A stretch of DNA of 64,000 nt from Verrucosispora sioxanthis (GCF_010560025.1 NZ_SAIY01000007.1:241598-305597); one strand, 5' to 3'. Counted from the first letter of the stretch, positions 23,948 through 33,157 are shown. Made by a program: numbers and translations. The notes: a model not told the origin generated them from the sequence alone.

Positions 23948-25666
23948 CTACGGCAACGACCCAAACATGCCCAACTCCTTCTTAACGGTCGTAGTAAACG
24001 TCTGCACCTTCACGGTGTCGCGGTTGAGCGGTTGCTCTTTCAGGGCTGCGTCTACGACCGCAATTGCTTGCTGGAAGAAGCCCAGAGCCTTAGTGTCATT
24101 CCAAAGAATCTCAGACAGCCTGTTCGCGTAGGTCTCGGCCTTGTTGGCCGTGAGCGAAGGCATGGGAGTGCCGCCGGCAAGGTACCGGAAGGCCATGAGC
24201 AAGTGGAAGCGAGACGGCTTGTAGTAGCTGCTGAGGTTGCCGTTACGGAAGAAGAACTCCAGCTTGTAGTACGCGTAGGCGGCCACGTAGTAAGGCTCAA
24301 GTTTGTGATCTTCGTTAAAGATGCCCTTACCAACCTGGGCTTGGAGGTCTTGATAGTACCTGCTCGCCCGATGTGGGCTGTCCGTGAACATGGCGCCGAA
24401 GGCACGGATGAGCTGCGATACGGTGATAATCTGTACCTTCTTGATGCCCGGCACGGCGTTATACTGCTTTGACCGGCGCTCGTAGTAGAGGCGTTTTTTG
24501 CCAGGGTATGAGGCGAAGAAAGATTCGAGTTTCTTCTGAAAGCTGCCGAGTGCGTAGATGTTCTCCGGCGTTACCTGGGTCTGCCGGTTTGTGGCCGTGA
24601 TCACCGAGTTGATGACATCCTCGTCCTCTGTGGCAATCACCTTCAGGGGTACGTACACAGAGGGCCCGATCTGGTCCCGCTCGTAGAAAAGCACATGGCT
24701 GGTCTGGCAGCCGTTCACGACCTGGTAGTCGGTCATGATGAACTTGTTGCCAACCGTCTGAAGGCCACGCGCCACGATGGTCACGCCGTTGTTCAACACA
24801 GCGAACCGCCCCTGGGACTTCGAGTCCTGCAAGGTCTTCCGGATGTCCGCATTTACCGGGTTCTGGAAGTCCTGGAAGTCACGAACGTTGTCATAGAACA
24901 GCGACTTCCGAATGTTGCCTGACTGATCCTCGATAAGCTTCAGAAACTCGGTCGCCGGTACGACGCCCAAGTAGGACTCAGACACGCCCTCAATCTCGGG
25001 AAGAACCGTCCGGCTGGCGAACTGAAACTCGCCGACAGCGCTATTCTTGCTGCGTTGGTAACTCTCGTGCAACTCATCTGCGCCCATTGGGACGAACTTG
25101 ACCGCCGAGAAGAGCCCGGTCTTACGGAGCGCCGTCACCCGCTTGTCGATCTTCTTGACCAAGTAGTCGTCGTTTTCCCACTGCCCAGTCGTGATGTAGT
25201 GAATGGTGACGGTCGGCTTCGGGCGGAACTTGATACTGTTGTCGTAGACCTTCTGCATGACCTTGTGCAGGTTCTGGACCGTGTCGTTCATCGGAAGTTC
25301 CGGCTCGTTCTCGAAGAACTCGTCCACGCCGTCGAACAAGGTCATCATCAGGCTGCCGCTGAAGGTGCTCGACGTCTTGGCCTGCACGAAGATGAACCGT
25401 GCGTCGATGTAGCCGTTGACGTCTAGGAGGTCTTGCACCTCTTCGGGCGAGGTCACCAGCACCCCGTTGACGATCACGGCTGCGCCGTCGATGCCGAGGT
25501 CGTCCCCACCGCCGACGTGCACGTCGTTGATGTCGAACTCCTCATCTACCGAGTCAGACACGGCACAAAAGGTAGCGAAGAGCTCGAAGACGTCGGCCTC
25601 TGTTAGGTCACCCAGGCTCTGTTCAGCCCGGAACGCCTCCATGTTGGCCTTCGTGATGCGATCCAC
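23948..25666 (-). CDS. AIPR-family protein (abortive infection phage resistance)
   Basis: 572 residues from a GTG complementary to 25664-25666, preceded by GAGGAGGGA at five bases. The AIPR core is recognisable: VLNNGVTIVARGLQTVG, YQVVNGCQTSHVLFYERD, then IATEDEDVINSVITATNRQT and QTQVTPENIYALGSFQKKL. The N-terminal third (DDLGIDGAAVIVNG, ARFIFVQAKTS) resembles a nuclease-like fold with D and QAK residues. AIPR proteins are linked to abortive phage resistance, and related proteins occur beside restriction systems. It has lower GC than its surroundings. The open frame continues upstream to 26287, but there it is only the antisense of other genes. It stands alone here, with no methyltransferase. 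Confidence 0.85.
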   Translation of the reverse strand: MDRITKANMEAFRAEQSLGDLTEADVFELFATFCAVSDSVDEEFDINDVHVGGGDDLGIDGAAVIVNGVLVTSPEEVQDLLDVNGYIDARFIFVQAKTSSTFSGSLMMTLFDGVDEFFENEPELPMNDTVQNLHKVMQKVYDNSIKFRPKPTVTIHYITTGQWENDDYLVKKIDKRVTALRKTGLFSAVKFVPMGADELHESYQRSKNSAVGEFQFASRTVLPEIEGVSESYLGVVPATEFLKLIEDQSGNIRKSLFYDNVRDFQDFQNPVNADIRKTLQDSKSQGRFAVLNNGVTIVARGLQTVGNKFIMTDYQVVNGCQTSHVLFYERDQIGPSVYVPLKVIATEDEDVINSVITATNRQTQVTPENIYALGSFQKKLESFFASYPGKKRLYYERRSKQYNAVPGIKKVQIITVSQLIRAFGAMFTDSPHRASRYYQDLQAQVGKGIFNEDHKLEPYYVAAYAYYKLEFFFRNGNLSSYYKPSRFHLLMAFRYLAGGTPMPSLTANKAETYANRLSEILWNDTKALGFFQQAIAVVDAALKEQPLNRDTVKVQTFTTTVKKELGMFGSLP

Positions 25667-25888
25667 CGGGGTCCCTCCTCGACTGCGGACAGCGTAAGCC
25701 AGACCGAGATCGTCCGGTTGCGCGACCTTGGGTGCTGGGCGGTGCCGCCAGCAGACAAGGGAAATGTGGTGTAGGCGGAACGCGGCCCGGGCTGCCGTAC
25801 TGGCCCGAGGTTGCCGGGCGAGCGCAGGCCAATGCCACCCGTTCCTAACGTCAGCGCGGTATTGCTCCCTGGTGCTGCTCGCCACCAT

Positions 25889-26215
25889 TCCCGGGGGGTG
25901 CGGATCCTGCTGACCGGTGACGCGGAGGTCGAGGAACAGCAGGTGCTGCGGGAGCGGCTGCCGTCGGACGGGCTGCTGGCCGACGTGCTCAAGGTCGTCC
26001 ACCACGGCAGCGCCCATCAGGACCCGGCCTTTCCGGACGCGGTCCGTCCCTCCGTCGCCCTGGTGCCGGTTGGCGCGGGCAACACCTACGGTCATCCCAA
26101 CGAGGCGGTGCTGGCCCGGCTGGCCCGGGGCGGGGCCCGGGTGCTGCGTACCGACGTCGAGGGTGACGTGGCGGTGGTGCGGGCGTCGTCGGGGCTCGCG
26201 TTTGTGAGGTTGCAG
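25889..26215 (+). pseudogene. comEC 3' fragment (metallo-beta-lactamase domain)
   Basis: The translation GVRILLTGDAEVEEQQVL, ADVLKVVHHGSAHQDPAF, VALVPVGAGNTYGHPNEAVL and VLRTDVEGDVAVV is the C-terminal MBL-like domain of the DNA-uptake channel ComEC/Rec2. Nothing of the membrane channel is present: upstream sequence stops matching just before this block, and the frame then runs into the next gene. It is a stranded piece of a chromosomal gene, probably carried in by recombination. I expect a full comEC elsewhere in the genome. Confidence 0.75.
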
Positions 26216-26475
26216 TGTCGTGCTTCTCGTGGCAGCGAATCCGGAGCCCGTAGCGCAGCCGACGTTCTGGGAGAGCGTCGTCTGCATTTTGTTCTTTTCG
26301 TCGTTAGGGGTGCTGTACGTCTGCTACTACTTCGGCTTTAGGATCGACGCCAAGTGCCTCGTCCTCACCAAGACCACCCGCAAGCCCTGCATGAAGGACG
26401 GCAAAGTTCTCGTGGGTTGCCGGCAGCACAAGCGACAGGAAGTGGTGGCCTGGGTTCGCCATCTCGGCGCTGCTA

Positions 26476-27714
26476 GTGCTCTGACCACGAATGTTCACGG
26501 TGTTGGGGTCAGGCCGCTCTGGTGGCGGGTTGGCCCCAGCGTCGTTGGCGTTCGCTGCGGATGCGGGCTCGTTCGCGGCGTTGGGCGGCCAGGACGTCAG
26601 GGTGGCGGGCGTTGGCGTTGCGCCACCGCAGGTAGGCCTGCAACCGTCGGGTCATCGCCGGGTGGTTCGGGTGGTTCGAGCCAGCGATGACGAAGGTGCG
26701 TAGCGGCCCGAACTGGGCCTCGATCGGGTTGGCCCAGGAGGCGTAGGTCGGGGTGAAGCAGAGCTCGACCTTGTTCCGGGCCGCCCACCTGCGGATCTTC
26801 GAGCCCTTGTGCGCGGACAGGTTGTCCAGGATCACGTAGATCGGTGCCCCGTCCGGGCGGGCGGCCCGGATCGACTTCAAGGCGGTGAGGGTGTTCGCGG
26901 CGCTCTTGCGGCGTCGGACGACGCCCCATAGTTGGTCGTCACCGACGGAGTAGCAGCCGTGGAACTGCCGAACCCCGTGCAGCTTGTGGTAGTTCGCGGG
27001 CAGCCGGTGCGGATGCCCGGCCGGAGCCCACCCGGCGCCGGCCTGCGGCCGGATCACCAGGGGACCGAACTCGTCGAACGCGAACACCCGCTGCGGGAAC
27101 TGGCTGCTCACGTACTCGATCCGGGCGAGCTTGGCATCCCGGTCAGGGTCGGTGGACTCCTTCCACGTCTTGGTCCGCTGGAAGGTGATCTGGTGCCGGT
27201 GCAGGATCTGCCGCAGCCGTTCCCGCCCGATCCGGATCCGGCGGGTGGCATGCAGGCGCAGGTGGTCGGCGAGCTTGCGGATGCTCCACCGGGTGAACGG
27301 CCGCCCCAGTTTCTCGGGGCGGGTGTTGGCCGTCTCGACGATGAGCTGCTCTTCGTCGCTACTGATCTGGCGGGGACGGCCACCCGCCCACTGAGGGTCC
27401 AGGCTGGCCATCCCCATCTCGTTGAACCGGTGGATGACCTGCCGGATCGTGTCCTCGTCGGCCTGGACCAGGCGGGCGATGGCCGGCACTGTGTTCCCGC
27501 CGGCCGAGGCGAGCACGACCATCGCCCGTCGCAGTCGGATCGGGGAGCCAGTTCCCCGGCGAGTGATTCTGAGCAGCTGCTGACCTTCCTGGTCACTCAG
27601 CCGCCGCACGCGTACAGGATCTGCCACCGCCACAGCCTGACCGGCACAACGCCGCCCGACCGACAGGCCGGACGGCGTGTCATCCAACACCGTGAACGTT
27701 CGTGGTCACGGCAC
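26476..27714 (-). mobile_element. IS630-family insertion sequence
   Basis: 1239 bp flanked by TA on both sides (26474-26475 and 27715-27716), the duplication typical of IS630/mariner elements. The terminal inverted repeats are about 31 bp with three mismatches, both starting GTGC and ending TTCACGGTGTTGG. Confidence 0.88.
26509..27690 (-). CDS. IS630-family transposase
   Basis: 393 residues. An N-terminal paired HTH (TVPAIARLVQADEDTIRQVIHRFNEMG) is followed by a DDE catalytic core: VFAFDEFGPLVIRP, then YVILDNLSAHKGSKIRRW and TPTYASWANPIEAQFGPLR (the D, D, E positions of IS630 enzymes). It nearly fills the element between the inverted repeats and appears intact, so it may be active. Confidence 0.9.
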   Translation of the reverse strand: MLDDTPSGLSVGRRCAGQAVAVADPVRVRRLSDQEGQQLLRITRRGTGSPIRLRRAMVVLASAGGNTVPAIARLVQADEDTIRQVIHRFNEMGMASLDPQWAGGRPRQISSDEEQLIVETANTRPEKLGRPFTRWSIRKLADHLRLHATRRIRIGRERLRQILHRHQITFQRTKTWKESTDPDRDAKLARIEYVSSQFPQRVFAFDEFGPLVIRPQAGAGWAPAGHPHRLPANYHKLHGVRQFHGCYSVGDDQLWGVVRRRKSAANTLTALKSIRAARPDGAPIYVILDNLSAHKGSKIRRWAARNKVELCFTPTYASWANPIEAQFGPLRTFVIAGSNHPNHPAMTRRLQAYLRWRNANARHPDVLAAQRRERARIRSERQRRWGQPATRAA

Positions 27715-27717
27715 TAG

Positions 27718-29161
27718 TAGTGCTTTGTCATGATCGGAGGTGGTCTCGGGGTTTTCGTTCTGTGGGGAAGCGGGTTTTGCAGGTGGGGCATGCGCCGATC
27801 AGCCTGGCCAGGAGGGCTTGTAGTTCGTGGAGTAGGGCGTAGAGGGTCAGGCCGGCGCGGGGGCTTTTGGGTCGAGGCGTTGCAGGGTGCAGAAGGCGTG
27901 GGCGGCGGATACGAGGGTGACGTGGTGGTGCCAGCCTTGCCAGGTGCGGCCTTCGTAGTGGTCGAGGCCGAGTCCGGTTTTGAGTTCGCGGTAGTCGTGT
28001 TCGATGCGCCAGCGGAGTTTCGCCCATCGGATGAGGGTGCGTTTCGGTGTGGTGGCGGGCAGGTTCGACAGCCAGTACTTGGTGGGTTCGTCGCGCTCGG
28101 GTGGCCATTCGGCGATCAGCCACGCTTCGGGCAAGTCTTGATCGCGGTGGGCGGCGAGCAGGGTCCGTCCGGCTGGCCGGACCCGCAGGAACACAAACCG
28201 GGAGCGCATCTTCACCGGCCTGCTGGCGCGGGTGCGGGAGCCGTCACGCCAGGACACCGACCGGGCTGCGGCGGCACCGTGGGACAGGACCAGATCCTTG
28301 ACCGAGGTCGCGGGGCTGCGGTATCGCAGTGCCGGTCGCCGGCCTGTCCACGCCGCCGGTGGCGCGGTCCGTGCCGCTTCCTGCTGTTGAACGCCGATCG
28401 TGGTGGCGATCTGCACCACATAGGACAAGCCGCGCTCCGTCAGGCCGTGGCGGAACTCGCCGCTGTCGCCGTATCCGGCGTCCGTCACGATCACCGGCGG
28501 TGTCAGCCCCCACCCGATCACCTCGTCGATCATGTCCAACCCGAGACGCCACTTCTCCCGATGCCCGACCTCATCGGGGATCTGCGACCGCGCCCGCCGC
28601 ACATCGACATCAGCCGCAGCGGCCGGCGAGGCGGGATCCCACGACTCGGGCAGAAACAACCGCCAGTCGACCGGACATGACGCGGCATCAGTGACCAGGT
28701 TCAGACTCACCCCGATTTGACAGTTGGTGACCTTGCCCGCCGTCCCGGTGTACTGCCGAGCCACCCCCGGCGACGCCGTGCCGCACTTGAGCCAACCCGT
28801 GTCATCCAGAGCCCACGCCGCCGGCCCGATCGCCTCATCCATCCGCACCGCCAGCCGCCGCCGCACCGGCACCACGTCCCACGGACTGTTCGTCACGAAA
28901 TGGTTCAACGCCTGATCATGCACACCCGGCAGACGCCCCGCCATCGGCTGGATCGACTTACGCCGCCCATCCACCATCAACCCACGCACATACTGCCCAG
29001 CCCGATCCTGCCACCCGACCCGAGTCAACGACCCGAACACATCAACAGTGAAATCGGCCAGATCGCCACCCAGACGCTCTACTTCCCGAACATCCACATC
29101 AGAGCCAACGACCCACCACACCAACAGCCCTCGAACTATACCCAACTGTGACAAAGTACTA
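27718..29161 (-). mobile_element. IS701-family-like insertion sequence
   Basis: 1444 bp flanked by CTAG (27714-27717 and 29162-29165). The inverted repeats begin TAGTGCTTTGTCA at the left and TAGTACTTTGTCA (reverse complement) at the right. Its left CTAG copy uses the last base of the IS630 element and that element's TA duplication, so this IS landed after it. Confidence 0.85.
27847..29121 (-). CDS. IS701-family-like transposase
   Basis: 424 residues from the GTG at 29121. DDE-type features are DDTGWLKCG, VIVTDAGYGDSGEFRHGL and WRIEHDYRELKTGLGLDHYEGR. The N-terminal part (GRRKSIQPMAGRLPG, QALNHFVTNSPWD) is characteristic of the IS701/IS4-like group. Longer in-frame starts would lie outside the element. 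It appears intact. Confidence 0.9.
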   Translation of the reverse strand: MWWVVGSDVDVREVERLGGDLADFTVDVFGSLTRVGWQDRAGQYVRGLMVDGRRKSIQPMAGRLPGVHDQALNHFVTNSPWDVVPVRRRLAVRMDEAIGPAAWALDDTGWLKCGTASPGVARQYTGTAGKVTNCQIGVSLNLVTDAASCPVDWRLFLPESWDPASPAAAADVDVRRARSQIPDEVGHREKWRLGLDMIDEVIGWGLTPPVIVTDAGYGDSGEFRHGLTERGLSYVVQIATTIGVQQQEAARTAPPAAWTGRRPALRYRSPATSVKDLVLSHGAAAARSVSWRDGSRTRASRPVKMRSRFVFLRVRPAGRTLLAAHRDQDLPEAWLIAEWPPERDEPTKYWLSNLPATTPKRTLIRWAKLRWRIEHDYRELKTGLGLDHYEGRTWQGWHHHVTLVSAAHAFCTLQRLDPKAPAPA

Positions 29162-29445
29162 CTAGCTGGCTCGATCCCTGGCTCCACCGCTTGCCCATCG
29201 TTCCGCCGTCGTTCGCGCCTGTTCCGTCGTCTCCGATGCCGGCAGCCGTCCAGGGTGTTGCCTCGTCAGTGGTGACCCAGACGCCTGGCAGGCGCATGGC
29301 GCTCGAAGCACGTATTGCGTTGTGGGCGTTGGCCGTCGGCGCGCTCCAGGCAGTCACGGCCATCGCAGCGCTCGCTGTCGATGTCGCTGCTGGCAAGTAG
29401 CACTTGGGCCTTCCCGAATGACGGACGTACGCGTCGGCCGGGTGC

Positions 29446-29877
29446 TCAGGTGCTGACGAGGTCCCGCAGGCCGGCGGGGTCGCCTGCCGCGATGTAGCGG
29501 AAGCTCTGTGGAGGGCGGAAGGGTGCTTGCTCGCGTAGGTGGTGCAGCGGCAGCGGCTCGTCAAGGCGGTTGACGGTGGTGAGGTGCAGGAGATGGGCGG
29601 TCGCGGCGCCGTCGAGGTAGGTGTCGTATTCGTCGCGGTTGAGGCCGAACTGCAGGTGGAAGCGTCGCCATCCGTCGTCGGGGGCGCAGACGGTGGTGGC
29701 GCCGAGTCGGGCGGTGCCGACGACGGCCATCTGTGGGGAGCTGGCGTAGAGGATGACCTGGGTGCCTGGGGCGGCGTTGACCGGGCGTCGTCGGATCTCG
29801 ATGTTCTTGGTGCCGTCCAGGATGGCGGTGGCGAAGCGGGGGCGAAGCGAGAGCAGCAGGGTGCGCTGGTGGTTCAT
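29446..29877 (-). CDS. ASCH-domain protein
   Basis: 143 residues. The start TLLLSLRPRFATAILDGTK, then IEIRRRPVNAAPGTQVILYASSP and VVGTARLG, gives the ASCH beta-barrel pattern with the basic surface expected for RNA or modified-nucleotide binding. Related proteins are RNA-binding regulators or nucleoside amidohydrolases such as YqfB. Its ATG overlaps the stop of the upstream GNAT-PIN gene by 4 bp (29874-29877), so the two are co-translated and probably work together. Whether it neutralises or assists the larger protein is not evident. Confidence 0.75.
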   Translation of the reverse strand: MNHQRTLLLSLRPRFATAILDGTKNIEIRRRPVNAAPGTQVILYASSPQMAVVGTARLGATTVCAPDDGWRRFHLQFGLNRDEYDTYLDGAATAHLLHLTTVNRLDEPLPLHHLREQAPFRPPQSFRYIAAGDPAGLRDLVST

Positions 29878-31961
29878 CGGGCTCGGCCTTCCTGGTAGAT
29901 GGCGGCGAACAGCGTGGCGGCGATCCGGGTTGGTTGTTGTGGCGGAGCGGCCGGGCCGCCGTGTGCGAGAGCGAGTCGGCGGAACGTTTGCCGGGAGACC
30001 GGCCGCGGAAAGATCTCGGTGTTGGTGAACCGTAGAGCTTGTGCGTAGCCGTCGCGGGCGATCCCGTGCACTGTGTTTCTGTCCCAGACGCCGAGGTGCT
30101 GGAACCGGTCGTAGAGGTCGTCCGGCGGGGCGGTGACAACGGCGTCGAGCTGGGAGCAGGCGATGATGGCCGCTGGTTGTTGGGTGGTGGTGCCGCCCTT
30201 GCTCATGTACCACAGCAGCCGTGCGGGAGCCTGCGGTCTGGTGCCGCCAGGACTGCGGTAGTAGACGTGTTCCCGGCTGATACCCAGGGCGTCGTGTCGG
30301 GGGAAGATGCTGGCGGGCACGCCGAGCAGCTGGGTCGAGAAGGGCTGCCGGATGGGGATGAGGTAGGTCGGCAGCTCGCTGTCGATGATCTTAGCCGGCC
30401 ACCAGACGCGTTCGAGTTCGGCGGCGGCGACGGCGGGCATACCAGATCGTAGCGGTGCGGGTTCGGGTAGTCCGGATGCCCTCGCAGCGGAGATCGCGGC
30501 CCGTTCCACCTCCGCGGCGGGGCCCACCGCGGCGATGGCGTAGCCGTAGAGGGTGCCGTCGGTTTCCTGGAAACCGTCGTCGACCGCAGCGAGTCGCGCC
30601 TGGGGTGACAGATGCGGATCAGTTATCTGGATCATGGGGAGCGCGCCGTCTCGTGCTGACTGCCGTAGGCGGAACAGGAGTTGCCGGGCGAGGGTGTCGG
30701 CGAGGGGCTGGTTCGCCACGCGCAGCAGCGGCACTCGCAGGACGCCAGACGACTCGGTGGTGGCGTAGGCGGCGACGAGTTCGCCCGTGGGTTGGTAGAT
30801 GCCCATCCGTTGAGCGCCGCTGACGGCGAGCCTGTTCACGGTGCTCTGGAGTTCGCGAGGCCGTTCCCCAGATAAGTGGGTGCGCAGCGCTTCGATCGTC
30901 TGGTTCTCGCCGCTGCGCAGGCGCCGCTCTACGTAGCCGGTGTCGAGGAGGCTGGCCGGACGGTAGGCCTCGGCGTGTGCCAGCTCGTCGATGTGGATGA
31001 CCACGTCGGCGGGTCGCATGATTCGCAGGCCGTGTCGCTCGGCGACCTCCCGGTAGACCCTGATGAGCTCCTGGTCGTTGGTGACGAGGACGTTGAGGTT
31101 GGCGGCGATGGCGTCGCCGACGTGCTGCAGGTCCAAAAGGTCTTGGGTGTCTCTCGGGTTCGCGGGATCCAGCGGACGCGTGTGTCGCTGCAGTTCGTCG
31201 ATGATGTGGGCACGCGCGGCGGGATCGGAGCGCACTGAGGGGAACGTCTGCACCCGGTCGGTGCATTGGGCGCGAAGATCGCTGTCCAGCCGGTCGATCT
31301 CGGTGTTCAGGGCCGCGGTGCGGACGATTTCCAGGAGCCCTACCAGGTGAGGTGCGAGTAACGCCTTTGATTCGTCGGCGTTGGTGCGGCCGGCTTCGGT
31401 GAGGTCGCGCACCACATTCATGTCGATCGCCGCACGGACCAAGACGGTGTCGGAGTCCGCAGAGAGCAGGTTGGGGTGGTCATGGTCCCGCCACCAGTCG
31501 ATCAACGGTTCTCCGCTGCTACCACGGCCCGGACGCTCACCGCGCTGCGCGAACCCGAGGCGGATCCACATCTCGCCAAGGCGGTAGTCACGCCGACATC
31601 GCGCGGCGATGCCCAGGTGGTCGCGGTGGAGATCGCTGATGCGCTCGACAAGCAGCCGAGCGATCCCCCTACCACGCCGAGGGGGGTCGACGCAGAGGTG
31701 ACTGAGCCGCACGCGTCGGCGTGCCAGCGCGTAAAGGGCGTACCCCACAGCATGGTCGTCGGCGTAGGCCATGAGCAGGGTGCCTTTGGCCGCCGCATCG
31801 TCATAAGCGGAGAACGGCATGTGGCCGAGGGTCGCTCGGGCGGCGTTTCCGAGCCGGATGGCAGCGGCGATGGCCTCCCTGTCGTGCGGGCCCGGTGTTA
31901 CCAGGCGTATGGATGCGGGAGTGGCGGCGTCCCCCTGAGCCAGCATGTACGCAGTGTGCAC
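29874..31961 (-). CDS. GNAT acetyltransferase-PIN nuclease multidomain protein
   Basis: 695 residues. Residues about 20-150 form a GNAT fold (VRLSHLCVDPPRRGRGIARLLVERI is the acetyl-CoA-binding block). Residues about 175-330 resemble a PIN ribonuclease, with IDMNVVRDLTE at the start and DAIAANLNVLVTNDQELIRVY at the acidic end. The C-terminal 360 residues show a second GNAT-like stretch (LVAAYATTESSGVLRVPLL). They end in an EVE/ASCH-like region (LLWYMSKGGTTTQQPAAIIA, FQHLGVWDRNTV). Such a chain could modify or cut RNA under control of a bound ligand. It overlaps the ASCH gene by 4 bp. The start is either the GTG at 31961 or the ATG at 31946. It is not a familiar defence system, but it looks like a toxin or effector module. 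Confidence 0.7.
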   Translation of the reverse strand: MHTAYMLAQGDAATPASIRLVTPGPHDREAIAAAIRLGNAARATLGHMPFSAYDDAAAKGTLLMAYADDHAVGYALYALARRRVRLSHLCVDPPRRGRGIARLLVERISDLHRDHLGIAARCRRDYRLGEMWIRLGFAQRGERPGRGSSGEPLIDWWRDHDHPNLLSADSDTVLVRAAIDMNVVRDLTEAGRTNADESKALLAPHLVGLLEIVRTAALNTEIDRLDSDLRAQCTDRVQTFPSVRSDPAARAHIIDELQRHTRPLDPANPRDTQDLLDLQHVGDAIAANLNVLVTNDQELIRVYREVAERHGLRIMRPADVVIHIDELAHAEAYRPASLLDTGYVERRLRSGENQTIEALRTHLSGERPRELQSTVNRLAVSGAQRMGIYQPTGELVAAYATTESSGVLRVPLLRVANQPLADTLARQLLFRLRQSARDGALPMIQITDPHLSPQARLAAVDDGFQETDGTLYGYAIAAVGPAAEVERAAISAARASGLPEPAPLRSGMPAVAAAELERVWWPAKIIDSELPTYLIPIRQPFSTQLLGVPASIFPRHDALGISREHVYYRSPGGTRPQAPARLLWYMSKGGTTTQQPAAIIACSQLDAVVTAPPDDLYDRFQHLGVWDRNTVHGIARDGYAQALRFTNTEIFPRPVSRQTFRRLALAHGGPAAPPQQPTRIAATLFAAIYQEGRAR

Positions 31962-32213
31962 GATCCACTGTCGTGTGTGAAGGGTCAGTGCATTATCCGG
32001 GAATGGCGAATGCAGCGGGCGTCCTTGATTCTAGATATGTGAGGGAAAGGGGCATGCACTGTGTCCTGTACTGGTCCTGATCAAGCCGTGCCTTAAGTAG
32101 CGAACGTAATCACCGACGAAACGTCATCGCGGCCGTTGGTCAGCGACAGCTTCCTATCGGGATTCGTCATGTCTCCACGATGGTCAGGCGGAGATTAGCG
32201 AAGTGCCAGCTAA

Positions 32214-33145
32214 GAGCGTGTTTGAGATGGAGTTGATCAGGTCCTGGTGAAGGTGCGGCGGGGTTGCCGGCGGGCGGGTTGGCCGCGGGTGATGCGGCGG
32301 GTGATGCCGGCGATGGCGGCCCAGCGGATGAGGGCTGCGGAGATGGCCGGGTGGCGCTCGTAGTCGCGGGCCAGGCGGCGGCAGGCGGTGAGCCAGGCCA
32401 GAGTCCGCTCGACCACCCACCGACGTGGGTGGACGGCGAAACCGCGCTGCTCAGCGGGTTTACGGACGATCTCCAGGGTGGTGCGCAAGGTGTCGCGAGT
32501 CCAGTCGACCAGGCGGCCGGCGAAGCCCTGGTCGGCGTAGACATGCCGGATCGGGCTGATCATGTAGGCGCCCAGCAGGGCGGTCTTGGCACCGTCGCGG
32601 TCCTGCCAACTCGCGGCGAGGACGGTGACGGCGACCAGCAGTCCCAGGGTGTCGGTGACGATGAACCGCTTGCGGCCGTTGACCTTCTTCCCGGCGTCGT
32701 AGCCCCGACTGTCCCGACCCACGGTATCCGCGCCCTTCACCGTCTGCGAGTCGATGATCCCCGCCGACGGGTCCGGCTGACGGCCTTGCTGCACCCGCGC
32801 CTTGACCCGCAGCGTGGTCAGGAGCTTCTCGGTGACGCCGGCTTCTTCCCACCGGGTGAAGTACCAGTACACCGTCTGCCACGGCGGCAGATCCGCCGGC
32901 AGATAGCGCCACGGACACCCCGACCGCACCACGTACAAGATCGCGTTCACGATCTCCCGACGCGGATGCTTCTCCCTGCGGCCGTCCGTGCTCGGCTCGG
33001 GCAACAACGGCTCGATCAGCGCCCACTGGGCGTCAGTCAGGTCCGAGGGGTAACCACGACGTGCAACCACCGCGCCACCCTGCCCGCCCCGGCAACAGAT
33101 GTCACGCCGCCACACCGTCCACAACAGACCTTCTCAAACACGCTC
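32214..33145 (-). mobile_element. IS5-family insertion sequence
   Basis: 932 bp flanked by TAA (32211-32213 and 33146-33148). The perfect 14-bp inverted repeats are GAGCGTGTTTGAGA. The right TAA is also the left duplication of the next element. Confidence 0.87.
32237..33070 (-). CDS. IS5-family transposase
   Basis: 277 residues from the GTG at 33070. It has the N-terminal GYPSDLTDAQWALIEPLLP and INAILYVVRSGCPWRYLP blocks of the IS5 family. The DDE residues are in GIIDSQTVKGADT, VYADQGFAGR and WVVERTLAWLTACRRLARDY. It appears intact. Confidence 0.92.
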   Translation of the reverse strand: MVARRGYPSDLTDAQWALIEPLLPEPSTDGRREKHPRREIVNAILYVVRSGCPWRYLPADLPPWQTVYWYFTRWEEAGVTEKLLTTLRVKARVQQGRQPDPSAGIIDSQTVKGADTVGRDSRGYDAGKKVNGRKRFIVTDTLGLLVAVTVLAASWQDRDGAKTALLGAYMISPIRHVYADQGFAGRLVDWTRDTLRTTLEIVRKPAEQRGFAVHPRRWVVERTLAWLTACRRLARDYERHPAISAALIRWAAIAGITRRITRGQPARRQPRRTFTRT

Positions 33146-33157
33146 TAAGCTTGATCT

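Larger units (their letters stand above)
26220..29400 (+). pseudogene. Small membrane protein gene interrupted by two insertion sequences
   Basis: The 5' part (26220-26475) encodes SVVCILFFSSLGVLYVCYYF, a membrane helix, then a Cys/Lys-rich segment (KTTRKPCMKDGKVLVGCRQ). Two IS elements follow (26476-27714 and 27718-29161). Removing them with one copy of each target duplication joins codon GCT (26472-26474) to AGC TGG CTC. The frame then stays open to the stop at 29400 through a second helix (IALWALAVGALQAVTAIAAL). The rebuilt protein has 163 residues. No family is recognised. The perfect frame restoration is strong evidence for the interruption. Confidence 0.8.

Noticed and set aside
25667..26287. 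Upstream in-frame extension of the AIPR gene by about 207 codons.
   Set aside because: A strong ribosome site marks the GTG at 25666, and the extension is antisense to the comEC fragment with no homology of its own.
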